A DNA stretch of 64,000 nucleotides, taken from NCBI GenBank assembly GCA_012845835.1, contig JABAKD010000014.1, positions 7,961,074 to 8,025,073 on the forward strand, written 5' to 3'. The position numbers and the translations under genes were made by a program. The notes under the pieces were generated by a model, which did no database searches, was not told the origin of the DNA, and saw nothing but the letters and a program-made list of their open reading frames with translations. Shown here one piece after another: positions 1-12,800 of the stretch (positions are counted from its first letter, which is position 1; each line of letters opens with the position of its first letter). The stretch is from Undaria pinnatifida (Eukaryota > Sar > Phaeophyceae > Laminariales > Alariaceae).

Positions 1-632
1 TTATGCCATGAAGATCGTTGCTTCGTAGGAAGGGAGGCATGGGGAATCGTCGCGTGCAGAAGCCGAGCCTTTTCCTCGTGGTGGCAGGAGGGGGTCCCGA
101 GGTGTGTTATTCTCCTGTATGTGCAAGATTGGGCATCTTCTGTTTGGAAAATCCATTTATGTCACGATTTTTCACGTCAGTAACGGCCATAGTATTTTCT
201 CCCTATTAGACTATATGGATACGATAGATCCTTTTTGTTCATGCGCGTCATACAGCATAGTGTGATACCGTACGGGAATGTATAGGTCTATCTTGGTAGC
301 TCGTACAGTAGTCTGAGCGGGGGCCTGCTGCATTTATGCCATGAAGACTGTTGCGGAGGCATGGAGACTCGTCGGAGGCAGAAGCCGAGCTTCTTGCTCG
401 TGGTGGCAGGAGGGGGTCTCGAGGTGTGATAGTCTCCCGCATGTGCAACGTTCGGTATCTTCTGTTTGGAAAATCCATTCATGTCACGAATTTTCACGTC
501 AGTAACCGTCACAGTATATTCCTTTTTAGACTAGACTATATGGTTAGGATACGATCCTTCGTGTTCATGTGCGTCATACAGTATAGTGTGATACCGTACG
601 GGTATATATATATGTGTTGATAGCTCGTACCA
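1..632. repeat. Tandem duplication, about 300-bp units
   Basis: Unit 1 (1-309) and unit 2 (334-632) share TTATGCCATGAAG, a GTGGCAGGAGGGGGTC block, TCTTCTGTTTGGAAAATCCA and GATACCGTACGGG. The units carry small indels relative to each other. No coding signal. Confidence 0.85.
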
Positions 633-2194
633 AAGGAAAGTGGCGCAAAGTTCGGCCATCTCTTCTCCGATAGTGGTGGGGTCGGCCCGCGCACGCTCAC
701 ATCCGCACAGCAGCATCATCAACATCATCAGCCATCTCTGCTCTGGGATCGGTAAATATCCAGCTAAATGTTTGGATCGTTGTTGTTAGAATCCTCCCTT
801 TTGGTGTCGAGCAATCAAACATCTGGAAAGACGCAATAAGAAACGAAACTTGAGCACGGAACAAAAAAGAGGGGGCGTAACAACTGTCGTTTTCTTCGTT
901 GGTCACGGCCTCCTGTGGGTATTCTATCACGACGTATGATTACCAGGCACGCGTGTAGTAGTGTAGTGGCTCGTTCGTGGAGCCTGGGGCTTCGTCTGTG
1001 CTGTACTGTAGGTCAGAGCAGTAGTGCCCTGCTGCTGGCATGCATCACAGGGAGGTGTACATACCGTAAGTTGTACTGTGTACCAGCAACAAACGATCAT
1101 TGGCGTCGCCGAGGAAGGTCCTGGGTAGGGGGCAACGAGCCGAGTCGCGGGTCCGCGCGATGCCGTGTTGTCGGCGATCTATCCATACGGCAAAAGCCCA
1201 TATATATATGCATAATTGTATATCATAGTGTTGGATCTTTTGTTTGGGGCAGTAAGGTATCTAAGAAAGGGTAAATTCATTATTTTTTTTTTCCATTTCC
1301 TTATTGTTGTTGACTCCCCTTGAGCCTCCTAAAAGAAATCCAAGCTGCAGTATATTATGTCTGTAGGTACTGTACAAAAGTACGTAATGGAACGGAGTGG
1401 CTAGCTTGTGGAGGCCGTTGCTTCTGGAGGTGTACGCGGGCGGTAGGTAGGTATGTGCTGCAGTGTCGATTGTTCGTTGACGTTCGTAAGAACGGTAAGG
1501 GGTAGGGGGCAGGGAGCAGAAGAAGAATCCGATTGAGGTGTCATCGCGACGAGATCCAGTCGCTCGGGTGGATCTATACGGTGAGCAGGTATCCTATCTA
1601 ACCTGGTACAAGAGTAGGCCGGGTGGGCACAAGAAGTCTTTGAGACGAATAAAAAATAGCACAGCACCAGGGCTTCCCACGTGGTCGCTCACTGTAGTAC
1701 TAGTCCTGCCCGACGCCGCTCAACTTCACAGAGCGGACGAGATGTGGTGCGGTCGACGTGGTATGGCCGTTCCTGTGTTCTGACTATCCTGGCGCCCATC
1801 CATAACCTCACTGCATATCATATCGTGTGTGTCGGAAACTATACGCACAACGTGCCGAAGCAAGCCCGCGAGTGAGAAGCATGTGTTAGTATCTGAGTAG
1901 GATGCAGCTCACCATTAAATTAATGCGAATCACCGAACACTTATACGGTACGGCACTAAGCGCTCGGAGTGCAAACAACGTATGTCAGTGCTTCGTTCCG
2001 GCATTGGAAGGATGCGAGTATCAATGGTCTGACACACTACGTGCGGCCATTCACGATACCGCCCCATCGAACAGGTGGTTTGACATTCTTGTCCCCCCTT
2101 GCCGCTGGTTTCTCGCGCGATTTATGGCCATACTGTAGCCCATATGTTTCATTCTGGAAGCGCTTTGTCTTGTCCGACGGGCGCCATCTGTTTC
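633..2194. other. Unassigned stretch
   Basis: Only short frames without splice support on either strand. I see no recognisable gene, RNA or element here. Confidence 0.4.
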
Positions 2195-2540
2195 CTAGAA
2201 AACAGTGGATTCACTCGAAATCTCTGCCGCTCCTCTATTAATGCGCATACATACCTGTGTATCACACACTTGGATGGGAAATGAGCCCCCCCCCCCTCCC
2301 TTAAGCCCCCCCCCACTATTTGTTCCAGCGGGCCCTTGTCCCTGAAAAATGGCGGACTCATTCCATACCAACCAGTAACTCCACCCCCTTAAATAGTCGT
2401 ACACAAAGTGGGTGGCAACGGTACCCCTCCCCCCCCTTTTTCTGGAAAATAGAGGACTCGTTTCAAACCGTCCCGCGCTCCCATTCCCCCAATACCCGTA
2501 CGCACAGCGGGGGGCAATCGGGTACCCCCCTCCCTTCCGC
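2195..2540. repeat. Degenerate ~110-bp units with C-runs
   Basis: Three diverged units, each with a (C/T)TGGAAAA-type motif followed by ACTCG or ATTC, a numbered C-run and GTACxCA. This makes the 151-codon minus-strand frame here a repeat artefact. Confidence 0.5.
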
Positions 2541-2664
2541 CTCCGCCTCTGCCTCCCCCCCGTCACCAACTCCCCACTACAGTACAGGCCGGCAAACAAG
2601 AACGAGCTAACGAGCAAGACCACGGCAAGTGGCACCCCCCCTTTTTTCACTACCGGATGTGAGC

Positions 2665-2795
2665 TATCATACCATACATACTATTATACTATCATACTAT
2701 CATACTACCATACTATCATACTATCATACTATCATACTATCATACTATCATACTATCATACTATCATACTATCATACTATCATACTATCATACTC
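2665..2795. repeat. (CATACTAT)n octanucleotide microsatellite
   Basis: About 15 copies of CATACTAT with few interruptions. Because 8 is not a multiple of 3, all frames repeat every 24 nt, producing a spurious YHTIILSY-type frame. Confidence 0.95.
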
Positions 2796-3324
2796 GCACA
2801 AGTGACCCTGTACCTCACTGACCAAGACACGGTAGGTGGGCAGTTTGGGGGCAACCTAGCTAACTTTCCCAGTAAGGATTCATATCGAAAAATTGAAACA
2901 GCACGAAAGCCTATGACCGCAAGCATCAGGGGGGTGACTCAAGCGAGTGACCCCGAGCCACTGCAGGCAAAGGTCCCTAATAAAGGGACCCCCCCCCACC
3001 GTAGCTTTGGTCTAATCTGAGCAAAACTTGAATCCTAACGGTGACCCCACGCCTTAAGCAGCTTTAAGCACTAGCTGGTACATTCTGCAGCAGGATCTAG
3101 TGCAACTCTCGCCGCTGAGAGCAATTTCCGAGTTAAAAATACTTATTAATAGCACCTCCCGAAAAGTGAGTCAGGCGATCTGACATGGTGATACCTCATT
3201 CGAGGGCCAGTATACTGTACGGCATGAGCCCCACCACCCTACGCGTCGGCTGAAGATAAGCGGCCTGTTTTCGCGCCATAACTTACATACTTGCCCTCAA
3301 AGTTAGGAACAAAACGGTACAACT

Positions 3325-3850
3325 ATTGTACCACCACATTGACGGTATCTCCAAAATATTATCCGGAGACGACAACATTAAAAGTAAGAATACCCACATT
3401 AAAGGTATATTCGGAGTCCACCGGCTAGAATAAATCTCCGGATATGGCCACACTCAAGATGCATCCGGATACCACCAAGATAAATCCGGAGACCACGTCG
3501 ATTGCCACGTTCAATGTATCTCCGAAGTCCACCACATTAAAACAACCTGCGGAGACCACCGCATTGAACTGGATTATCCGGAGAACACACTGAAGAAACC
3601 ATCTTGACGGTATCTCCGGAAAATATCACATTGAATATGTATATATAAGATCACCGACATGTTTCCAGATACCGCATTGAAGCACACATTGAATAGTTTT
3701 TAGATCACTACATTGAGAGTATCTCCGGAGATCTCCACACTGAAAGTACTTCCTAATATCACCGCCTCTTCGGTGATCACTAGAATCTCCGGAGATCATC
3801 ATACTGAAGGAAATCCACCACGTTGAAGGTATCTACGGAGATCACTCTGC
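3325..3850. repeat. Degenerate TCCGGAGA array
   Basis: About a dozen diverged units of roughly 36-40 bp with the form ACCACATTGAAGGTATCTCCGGAGATC. The palindrome TCCGGA is the best-kept part. Confidence 0.75.
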
Positions 3851-3959
3851 CTTTGACTCGTTCTCGCACTGCTGTATGATCGACTGATAGAAGTGGGATT
3901 TTCCGGACCGGCTGCAAGTCGCATGGGGCAAAAACGGAGGAGATGGGGTGGGGTCGGCG

Positions 3960-3995
3960 CGGTGAGGGGGGGGGGGGAGAGAGGCGCGGGGGGGC
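3960..3995. repeat. G-rich low-complexity tract
   Basis: Near-continuous G with a GAGAGAGG interruption. It underlies several artefactual frames on both strands. Confidence 0.8.
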
Positions 3996-4064
3996 GGAAA
4001 ACGTCGGACAATCGAAAGGGAAGCCGGGGGAAAAACAAGAAAAAAAAACTTGCGAAAAAAAGGG

Positions 4065-4740
4065 TGATCGCGCCATGCACGCCAGACCTGTTACACTGAG
4101 CGTATCCTGCGCAAACAAACGTTCAACTCTGATTCCGAGTACGTGCACCAAAAAGGGTGCCCGGGTTGTAAACCGTCTAACATGCGCCAAAAAGTGGAAA
4201 GTCTAAAACAGAAGTAAACGAGTTTGTTGCAGACTAAACACCGGAACACTGAATGGGAAGCGGGAAACAAACAAGACAACTTTCTTGCGAAAATATTTAT
4301 TAAATTTTCAAAAAAATCAGGAGGAACATAGGACACGCGCGGCCAACGTATCACGCAGCTTGCAAAGCTGACCGTCGATTGATGACTTCGAAAACATATT
4401 GGCGCTAAAAGATTATCGCGCCCGATACCAAACCCTGTCGCACTGAGCGCGATCTCCACAAAAACGTGTACCACTCCAATTCCAAGTACGTATCCCAAAA
4501 CACGTGTACAAGTTGGTCAGGGGCTAAAACCTTCGCCGAAAGAAGATCAAAAGCAAAGCGCGCATAGAAAAAAACAACTCTTGAAGGAAACATCGGACAA
4601 TCTAAAATACAATTTTACGGGTAACATCGGAAAAACGAAAAAGCCGCAGAATACAATCCAGAACAAAATAATTTTCCAGGTCATAGCCCTAGTGATCGCG
4701 CTGCGCCACACCTGTTACACTGAGCGCTGACTCCGATGTT
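4065..4740. repeat. Three dispersed direct repeats with CTGTTACACTGAGCG
   Basis: Copies start near 4065, 4420 and 4690: CGCGCC..CC..ACCTGT(T/C)(A/G)CACTGAGCG, followed in the first two by a related CAACTCxGATTCCxAGTACGT block. Spacing is about 355 and 275 bp. Confidence 0.65.
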
Positions 4741-6067
4741 TACTATGGAGTGTATCCATATCTCGGGGACGTAGAGAGCCTCCCCCGCCCTCAGGATGAC
4801 CTCGTTAGCTGTTGCCTTTCGTAGATCCGGGAATCTTGATGCCACGTCGGGATCCGTCCAATCGGCCGACGTGTGCCGAGCTGCGAGGGGGGGGGGGTGG
4901 GCGTGCTCACTTATTGCTTGCTGCAGTCACTAACCACTAACCGCGCATCCCTTTCGAAATGGAGGGTAGAGGTAACGGTGGGTACGGGAATAGCGGAGTA
5001 GGGGGCGGGGCGGGGGCGGGGGCGGGGGGCGAGGGGGTGCGGGGGGAAGGGGGAGGGCGGCAGACGCTCGCACGAATATTCTCGACTTAACGCTTCAATA
5101 GGACAGATATTTCGTCACTACGTTCAACCAGCCAGTACGTTTGTCATAGCGTGCATTACCAGGTGCATTTTCTGCCTCTCAAGGCCGACTACCTATACGC
5201 ATGCATTGGTGTCAAGGTGCCAACGTTGAAGTGTCCTGCTAAGAAGGGGCAGTACGGGGTAGGCCCGAAAACTATGCAGATTATTGCCATTGGCTCAGGT
5301 TATTGCCTTCGGTTACGCTTGACAAGTCACCGTGTTGTCAGCGTTTTTCCTAGATTTTACCGGATTTTTTCAAGTAGGGGTGCACGGGGCCAAGAAAAAG
5401 AAAGGAAAAAGGAAATTCGGGAATCTACTTGCGAGTCTGCCACCGGAACGAAATTTCACGAGGTTTTCGACGGTCTACAGCACTACGAACGACTTACGAT
5501 ACACCCACAGAAGCACGGACTACCGGCCAATTGCGCGATCGACAGCTGGCCATGGTTGTCACGTGTTATCTGTGTTGGGGGGTCCTGTGCTCTGCACTCT
5601 TGTTCGCTCTTGCCATGTAAAACCTGCGGTGGGCTCGATCGTCTAGCAGCACACCAAAAACGTCCGCTCGTACGACGCATCATCCTTACAGGAACTGTAA
5701 TACTTTGTTTTGTATTAACATGAACATAAAACGGTCGTTACATATTGGACAGAGTGATGCGAGTACGACTAAACTTGCCAACGGCACTCGCACTGTACTT
5801 TGAGCTATCCGCATTGGTTCTTGTTGCTACTGGTTGTTGCAGTATGTACCAGAAGTTTCGCCCTTCGGCTACTGATGCTACACCTGCTGTTGTGTGTTTG
5901 CCAATGTCGTCAGTTAGCGTTCATGCTCGTCGTACATACTGCTGTTCTCACCCCGTACGTACGGGTTTCCTCGTACCTCAAACGTACGACGACGAGCAAA
6001 AAAAAGAAGGAAGGTGACATGAAATGACATGGACTATGGCCACAGAGAAGCGAGCACAGAGGAATAG
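4741..6067. other. Unassigned stretch with a GC-rich block
   Basis: A G-rich low-complexity block lies at about 4998-5060. A 190-codon plus-strand frame at 5151-5723 has overlapping alternative frames and no splice or family support. The third metal-His exon of the JmjC-like gene was looked for here on the minus strand and not found. Confidence 0.4.
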
Positions 6068-6525
6068 TTCGCTGCGGATCAACTACAATCGTCCATGCCT
6101 GCAGCAGAGGCTGCCTACGAGTCAGCGGCCGTGCTAAAGCCAGCGCCAAAGGCCGAAAAGACGGTTCTACTGCTTAGTTTTGTCTCGAGATTCTGTTTCG
6201 TGAAAGTATCATGTTTTGGGATATTTTTGTCACGAAACGCCTTGCCGTCGGTAATTTGTGTCACGAAGTTGTTGGATGTCGTCGGTAATTTTTTCGCTGC
6301 GGATCAACTGCAAGCGTCCGTGCCTGCAGCAGAGGCTGCCTGAGTGTCAGCGGCCGTGCTAAAGCCAGCGCCAAAGGCCGAAAAGACGGCTCTACTGCTT
6401 GGTTTTGTCTCGAGATTCTGTTGCGCGAAAATATCATGTTTTGGGAGTTTTTTGTCACGAAACGCCTTGCCGTCGGTAATTTGTTTCACGAAGTTGTTGG
6501 ATATCGTCGGTAATTTCTGTCACGT
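6068..6525. repeat. Tandem duplication, about 225-bp units
   Basis: Units at 6068-6292 and 6293-6525 share TTCGCTGCGGATCAACT, CTGCAGCAGAGGCTGCCT, AAAGCCAGCGCCAAAGGCCG and TCACGAAACGCCTTGCCGTC. Identity is high, so the duplication is recent. It lies just downstream of the last visible JmjC-like exon. Confidence 0.9.
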
Positions 6526-6747
6526 TCTTGGTGCATCCACACTAAAAAATCACCCCTTTGCCTCATCCAAATGTTTTATAGAGTTTGCAAGCAATCCTCA
6601 GAAGTAGAAATACAATAGCAACGCATCCGCAACACTATAGAAGGAAGCGGGATATCACGGTATCGATTTTGCACTACAGTATTAGTGCTATTGTTGTGTA
6701 CATCAGTGCCGTTGTTAGAAACGGAAACGCTCCTAGAAGCCACCTAC

Positions 6748-6877
6748 CGGAGGGATGGCCCTTTCGAAACATATGCAAATTTCTGCAGTTTTGAGGTTTG
6801 GACAAAATCCAGCGGCGTTTGCCAGCTAGAAGCGCCACCATGTTCCGCGATCCGTCGTAATGGCCATCCGACATCAC
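6748..6877 (-). CDS. JmjC-like gene exon: HxD metal-binding core
   Basis: The exon is 130 nt, phase 0 to 1, acceptor TTCGCCAG and donor TCCG|GTAGGT. It encodes VMSDGHYDGSRNMVALLAGK, then RRWILSKPQNCRNLHMFRKG and HPS. HYD supplies two Fe(II) ligands in JmjC/cupin-8 folds; the N four residues on and the G-K-R-W-I-L strand are also typical. Confidence 0.72.
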
Positions 6878-9800
6878 CTGGCGAACATCCATAAGAAGCA
6901 GGCAGGAAAGCGGGCGGCGGAAAAGCTGCTTGCGTGAGAAAATATGCGGCATGCGATTAGGCAGAATTCTATGAAACTGTCGAACGGTAGGACTGCTGAA
7001 CCCTTCGCGCGATCGAAATGAAGATGAATGCCGCGGGGGAAAAGGCAAGACACCTATGACGATGGCTTGTCCGGCGGGTCGCTGAGGGTACGAACTCCCA
7101 CGAGTTAAGCTTGGACGTAAAAATGATGGCAAAAAAAAAGCGACCAGAAAAAACAGAGGGGGCCGACCACAAGAAATAGAAAGAGGAAGACATACCCAAC
7201 TAACCTCACTTAACAACCCGCGGTTTACCAGTATACGTGACCAAGAGCTCGATCCCTCTCCTTCCCCAGTTGCACTGCTGCTTCCCCCGATATGTCTTGC
7301 CCAAACCACGTGCACCACTGGACAAAAACAACACTACGAAACTCGAACCAGTTTTCCCCCCCAAACGCGACTGCAGTTTTAAAGTCAAAAAAGAGGTCAA
7401 GTTTGCAACAAATCCTCTCTCACCCCGTTCATCCCAAGGCGGCAGTGGATCCCCTTGGTCAATGACGCATCCCTCAAGAAAATATTGATGCCTTCCGCGT
7501 CCTCTTCGTCATCGTCCACCCCCGTCCCCACCCCCTCCGGTACGGCCCCCTCCTCTTCTTCCTTCTGTAAGCGAAAGCGCGAACTACCCCACGATTCCCT
7601 GTCCCTCCACGAACGGCGGGACCGGCAAACAGGAATCACAGATCACGATGTCACCGGTACCGACTAGCGGTCACACTCTTTTATTTCTGTCGTTGTAATC
7701 GTAATTTTTCTTTCCAGCCTTCTGGACAAGCCGCTGTTACAGGTGTCTTTCCTTCCCCTCGATAGGTGTTGCCACTTGTATCGCGCATGGGGTTTCAGCA
7801 TTCCTAGTGCTCGTCGAGTTTCGAAGCTACCAGCGTCTGACGTCGGAATGGGGGACCCCAAGACATCAACAAAATAGACACCAGAGCGCGATTTGTCGAA
7901 CATTCGAATCGGCTTAGCTGTCTTTAGCCCCCATTGCCACACTAAAATATATAAGCGTTGCGGGCCCTTCGTGTGGAAAATTCGCGCATTATCTCGCTTT
8001 TTGAGTCGTGCGGCGGAAGGGGGACTACCTGTTATTTATCGAGCTCCCAACGTGACGACCTCTGCACCTCACCTAATGCCCAAAGCTGACAATAATTCAA
8101 CGCATAGCCCGACGAACAAATTAAAACGACCAACCGTAGTTCAGAACGAAAACGGGATCGGAGATTGTTTGGGCAGAAACTCAGTTGGCGGGGTGCGCCA
8201 GACGTATTGGGTTCAACAGTCGCGCATCTACGGTACCACCGCTCTGTTCTTTCCCTTGCCGCTCCGCTGCCGCTCCCCTGGCTTAGGGCATTTTTGTCAA
8301 GTGAGGCTTGGCGGATGCGCCCCACGCGCGTGATCGGCGTCTGTCATCTGACATTGGTTTCGAGCGGCGTCGAACGCTCTTACACCTCCTCCCCGATACG
8401 AAAACAGAAAACAAAACAAAAAATCGGCACTACAACAGACACGCACAAGAGCAAAAGGTATAAGTGCCATTTATTGGACCCTGCACATTCGAGTCAAGGC
8501 TGGTTATAGAAGGCAATTCCCATCCATAGCACCCCTCACCTATTCTTCATATGTCGTCTCATCTTCTGACGACCTAGATCGTTCAACAGCCGGGGGTAGG
8601 GGCGGGGGAGGAGGGGAGGCGGCGGCGGGGTGGGGAGAGTCGACGGTGGTTTTGGCAGAACTCCAACAACAGCAGGAATCTGCTTCCTTCTGTCCATCAA
8701 CTATTTAGCGTTCTAGATTCTGCCATGTACTCGTATTTCAGTACGGTTCTCGAATGCCGGCGCTCGCGTGAAAAGCGGGCGCACCAATCGGGTCCTTTAA
8801 TAGGTCAAGAGTGTTCGTTTTCTTCCATTCGTGCATCACGGTAGCAACTCATCAAAGCAACGAGCCCCCACCCCACCCCCATCCAACACACCCCCACCCC
8901 CCCACACACACACATGATTAAACTCCCCACCTCCCGCCCCTCCCCTCCCCATCCCCGTATTACTGAGGTGGTAGAACCGCTTACGTCTGGTGGCGACGGC
9001 GGCGTCATAATCTCCGGTACCAATGGCAAAATCACCGAAGCTGAAAAATTCCGACAGGTCGTCGGCGTATTCGCTGCTGTCGAAAGAAGTCCTGCGGAAT
9101 GAGGACACATCGTTGCGGATGGAAGGAGAGGGGGCGGGGTACTCACATCATATATGGCCATAGTCGAATGACCATAGCTATTAGACCCTTGCATCCGTAC
9201 AATGCCGGGACGGAGGACGCCCGATTTTCACCGGCCAGGCAAACGGGGGGTGCAGAGGAGGAGAAGCGGCGAGATGAGGGGGTTACACATATCATCCAGC
9301 CAATGACGAGAAAAAGGCTGGGGCGCGTGAAACTTCCGGCGGCACCACCCAAAAAAAACTTTCCCGCAGAGACAGCACACCGTTAGCAAAGTTTTGTACA
9401 TCAGTCTGCTTTCGCTCCAAACCATGGTGTTCTTCTCCTCATCTAAGCAGTACCTTTGTGGTGTTGGTTTACTACTACAATCTCCAACCTTTGATATATT
9501 CCCACCTCAAACCCTCCCCCCGATTGGCGACGGTTCGCTCCACATTGGCAACCCAAAAAAGGGCCTTTCCCGGCTGAGGGGTCACGTGGTTGGCAAAGTT
9601 GGTATACAAACTTCAGCTCCGAACTATCACGTCCTTCTGATCATTTGAGCAGTATTTTCTCGGCGCTCGTGGTTAACCACTGCAAGCTCTAACCCTTCCT
9701 TGACTCCAGGTCCCAAACCCTTGCCTTGATTGGCTACGGTTAGGTCGACAATCGTAATCCGAAAAGCGGCACGTGCTGGCAACGTTGTTCATCAGGATTG

Positions 9801-12800
9801 CGCTTGCTTTTTCTTGATCAGAGCGAGTTCATATGCGAGGGAATGTCGAAATACCATTCGTATTATCGACGTTAATTTTCGTATCTATCTAGGACATGGG
9901 ATTTGCTCATCGGGCTGTACTTTGCAAAATTTGGGGGGGGGGGGGGGGGGGGAGTACAAAGCTCCTTAAGCAAAAAGCTCAGCAACATACCATGCACCCT
10001 AGTACCGTATAATATCGTGGAACGCGTTCAGTGCCCACTCACACGGGAAGCGCGGGGGGTAGGAAAAACGGCAGAGACCGATCCACGAAGCTGTTCGGCT
10101 TTTCCGAGGTGGAAGACAGCTTGAAGTAGTAGTGCGTGTTTTCCACCGACCGATCGGCCCACTCGTCCGCATCCCCGTCGGTCGTTATGTCGGTCGGTCG
10201 ACGGTCGTCTTCTCGGAACCATTGCCGCCGGCCGTTTTCGAATTCGGTGCCCCGGTAGCTGGTGTCCTTGCTCCCATTGCCGGTGTCGGAGGCGGCGGAG
10301 TGGTGCCCTAGGTAGCTTTCGTGCTGTCCGGGTAGGCGCTGTTCTTGTTCTCCTTGTTGTCCTTGGGCCTGGCTCTCGTCGCCGGACGACTCTGTCAAAA
10401 CGTAAATGAAAACAACTGTCAACAATAGAAATTGGGAAACCAATCCATGTATAGCGACCAAATCAACGACGATTTGTGATAAGAGCACACAACGAAAAAA
10501 TACTACGAGCGTCCAACAAACACGACCGATACCACGCTGCGAGCGTGGGGTACAGCTCGCTATACCGCAGTTCGGACACATCTCCCACCCCGGCTGCTTC
10601 GCTTGGCGGAGACCGTCGTCGCAAAATTTTAGGGCCAGATTACCTTTCCGTATTTGAATTGTGCACCAGATAGACAGAACTCTCTTCTAAGCATCGTGCA
10701 AGGCTTGCTTGATCGGGCCAGGTTTCAAGAGTGACCAGGTGGGGGTGGTTGGTCATGACCAAGCTGCGTGAACAGCTCTCGTACCGGTAAGGATTCTATG
10801 GCGTCATACAAAACGTCATCCTTAAGTTTGACGTTTTTCATGTCTGAACCCGTGCTCTTCAACCGAGGAAATACAACATTACGGTGTGTTGCGTTGTGAA
10901 TACCAACTTTGGTGCGGTAGAAGGTGGGTAGGAAAACATATGGTAACAGTGTTGAAACCGTCGAACGTTACAATCAAAGGCCGACCCAATCAATCCACAC
11001 AAAAAACTAAGGCGAAAACTACTGTTTCAAAGTCGTTTTCCGACGTTTTTTTTTATATCCGAACCTATTTTAATAATTTCTTTGTGGATTAGTTGGCCTT
11101 GGGGTTATGAAAATTGTCCAACCCACAAAAAAGATCGGCGAAAAAAAAAAGGTTATTATCGAAATCCCGGTACGTTTTCATACATTTTTTTTATTTTTGA
11201 AACTATTCTTCTCTTCGTGGGTTAGGTGGCCTCGGGGTTGTGAAATTCGTCCAACCCACGAAAAAAATCGGCGAAAAACAGGGTTACGGAAATATGTTTT
11301 CCTACCGTTTTTTTTCCGAACCTAATTTTTTCGTGGGTTGGTTGGTTGGCCTTGGGCGATAATGACATTGTACAGTTTCAATACAATTTTTACGTTTTTT
11401 CCAACCCGACAGCGTTAGGAATAAAAAACAACAACGATTGAAAAAAGATCACAAACACCCTACATCGCTGGACTACCACCAAGTTCTGTACTAGCGTTTT
11501 ACACTATTGAACACAAGTGCATAGATAAGCCACGGGATCGCTAACCGAGTCGCAATCTCAGCCTTTCCCCGAAAGTCAGTGTATGGGGCATTTTGACGCG
11601 CTTCGTGCCATAGCACTAGTGTCTGGAAGCTGCGCGACCACCGCACCTCGGAGAACGTCGCGCCCCGCCGTTGCCCCTCCGAGAGCTTTGTCCAGCCAAT
11701 AGTTGAAGGTTCCCCATATTCTGCCAGCCAACAGCAGTGACAACCGGAGGAAACCACGGTCAACGAAAGCGGCTTCCGCACCAAGCCGGGAGAGGAGATG
11801 CATGCTACGTGTTAGGCGCACCCTTTTTTTTGCGGCTCATTACTTGAGGAGCTCTATCCGTCACCAGTCACCGGTCACAGAGCCGCTTTGTCTATTTTTT
11901 CAGCGAGGCTATCGAATCGGTTTGATGACGGCAATCCCCATTTTGAGGCTACCGTGTTCCTAATATACCAGATATACGATGAAACATAAACGGGCGACAA
12001 CCATAAATCTGATGCACGAGTAGCAAAAACAACGCGCGAGCGGATTGATTCACGCAGCTTGCAAAGATGAGTATCGGCCTTGAAAATGGTCGGTCTCACA
12101 GAGCTGGCGTATTTAAACCAGCAAAAAAAGAGCACCCCTCCCCAATCCCAAATCGCCGTCATGGGGGCGGGGGGGGTGAGGGGTACTTGTCGGGGAGTCT
12201 AGCTGCTGAATTGCCGTACGCAAGTAAAATAGCAAGACCCGTGCCGCTATAGTACGGTAGCAGGTAGCAGAACCGTGTGGCGATAGAGGTATACCTATTT
12301 TTGGCTAAACAAATCTTTTCCGAATGACCCCGTGGGGCTCCTTACCCAAAAGTTGGTCGGAATGCCATATATTTTTCGCAGTATTATAGGTTTGTATTAC
12401 CTACTGTAGGCCATGGGGAAGTCCGTCGGTTTTCACTTTCAGTTTAACTCATATCAGTTTTGATTTGGGGTGTTGGGGTATCAAGCCACCACCCTCAGAA
12501 GGCAAAAAAAAGAGCCAGTACACCACCCTCAGAAGGCAAAAAAGGAGTCAGTGCACCACCCTCAGAAGGCAAAAAAAGAGCCAGTGCACCACCCTCAGAA
12601 GGCAAAAAGAGCCAGCGCACCACCCTCAGAAGGCAAAAAAGAGAGCCAGTGCACCACCCTCAAAAGGCAAAAAAAAAGCCAGTGCACCCTCTACCGTACT
12701 ATTAGTAGCGCGTACTATTATTAATAGTAGCATGTGTCAGAACCATAAAAAAAATGTTTATTTTCGTGTTCACGCCGTAGAGTAGTACGCCATCTGTCGC

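Noticed and set aside
2412..3020. 202-codon plus-strand frame
   Set aside because: It runs through C-rich repeats and the CATACTAT microsatellite; no splice or domain support.
11491..11821. Minus-strand frames of 81-97 codons in a GC-richer patch of the JmjC-like intron
   Set aside because: Considered as the missing exon between 17683 and 10391, but no acceptor/donor pair gives the needed phases and no family motif appears.
12460..12785. Lys/Pro-rich frames of 81-106 codons
   Set aside because: They are translations of the 33-bp minisatellite.
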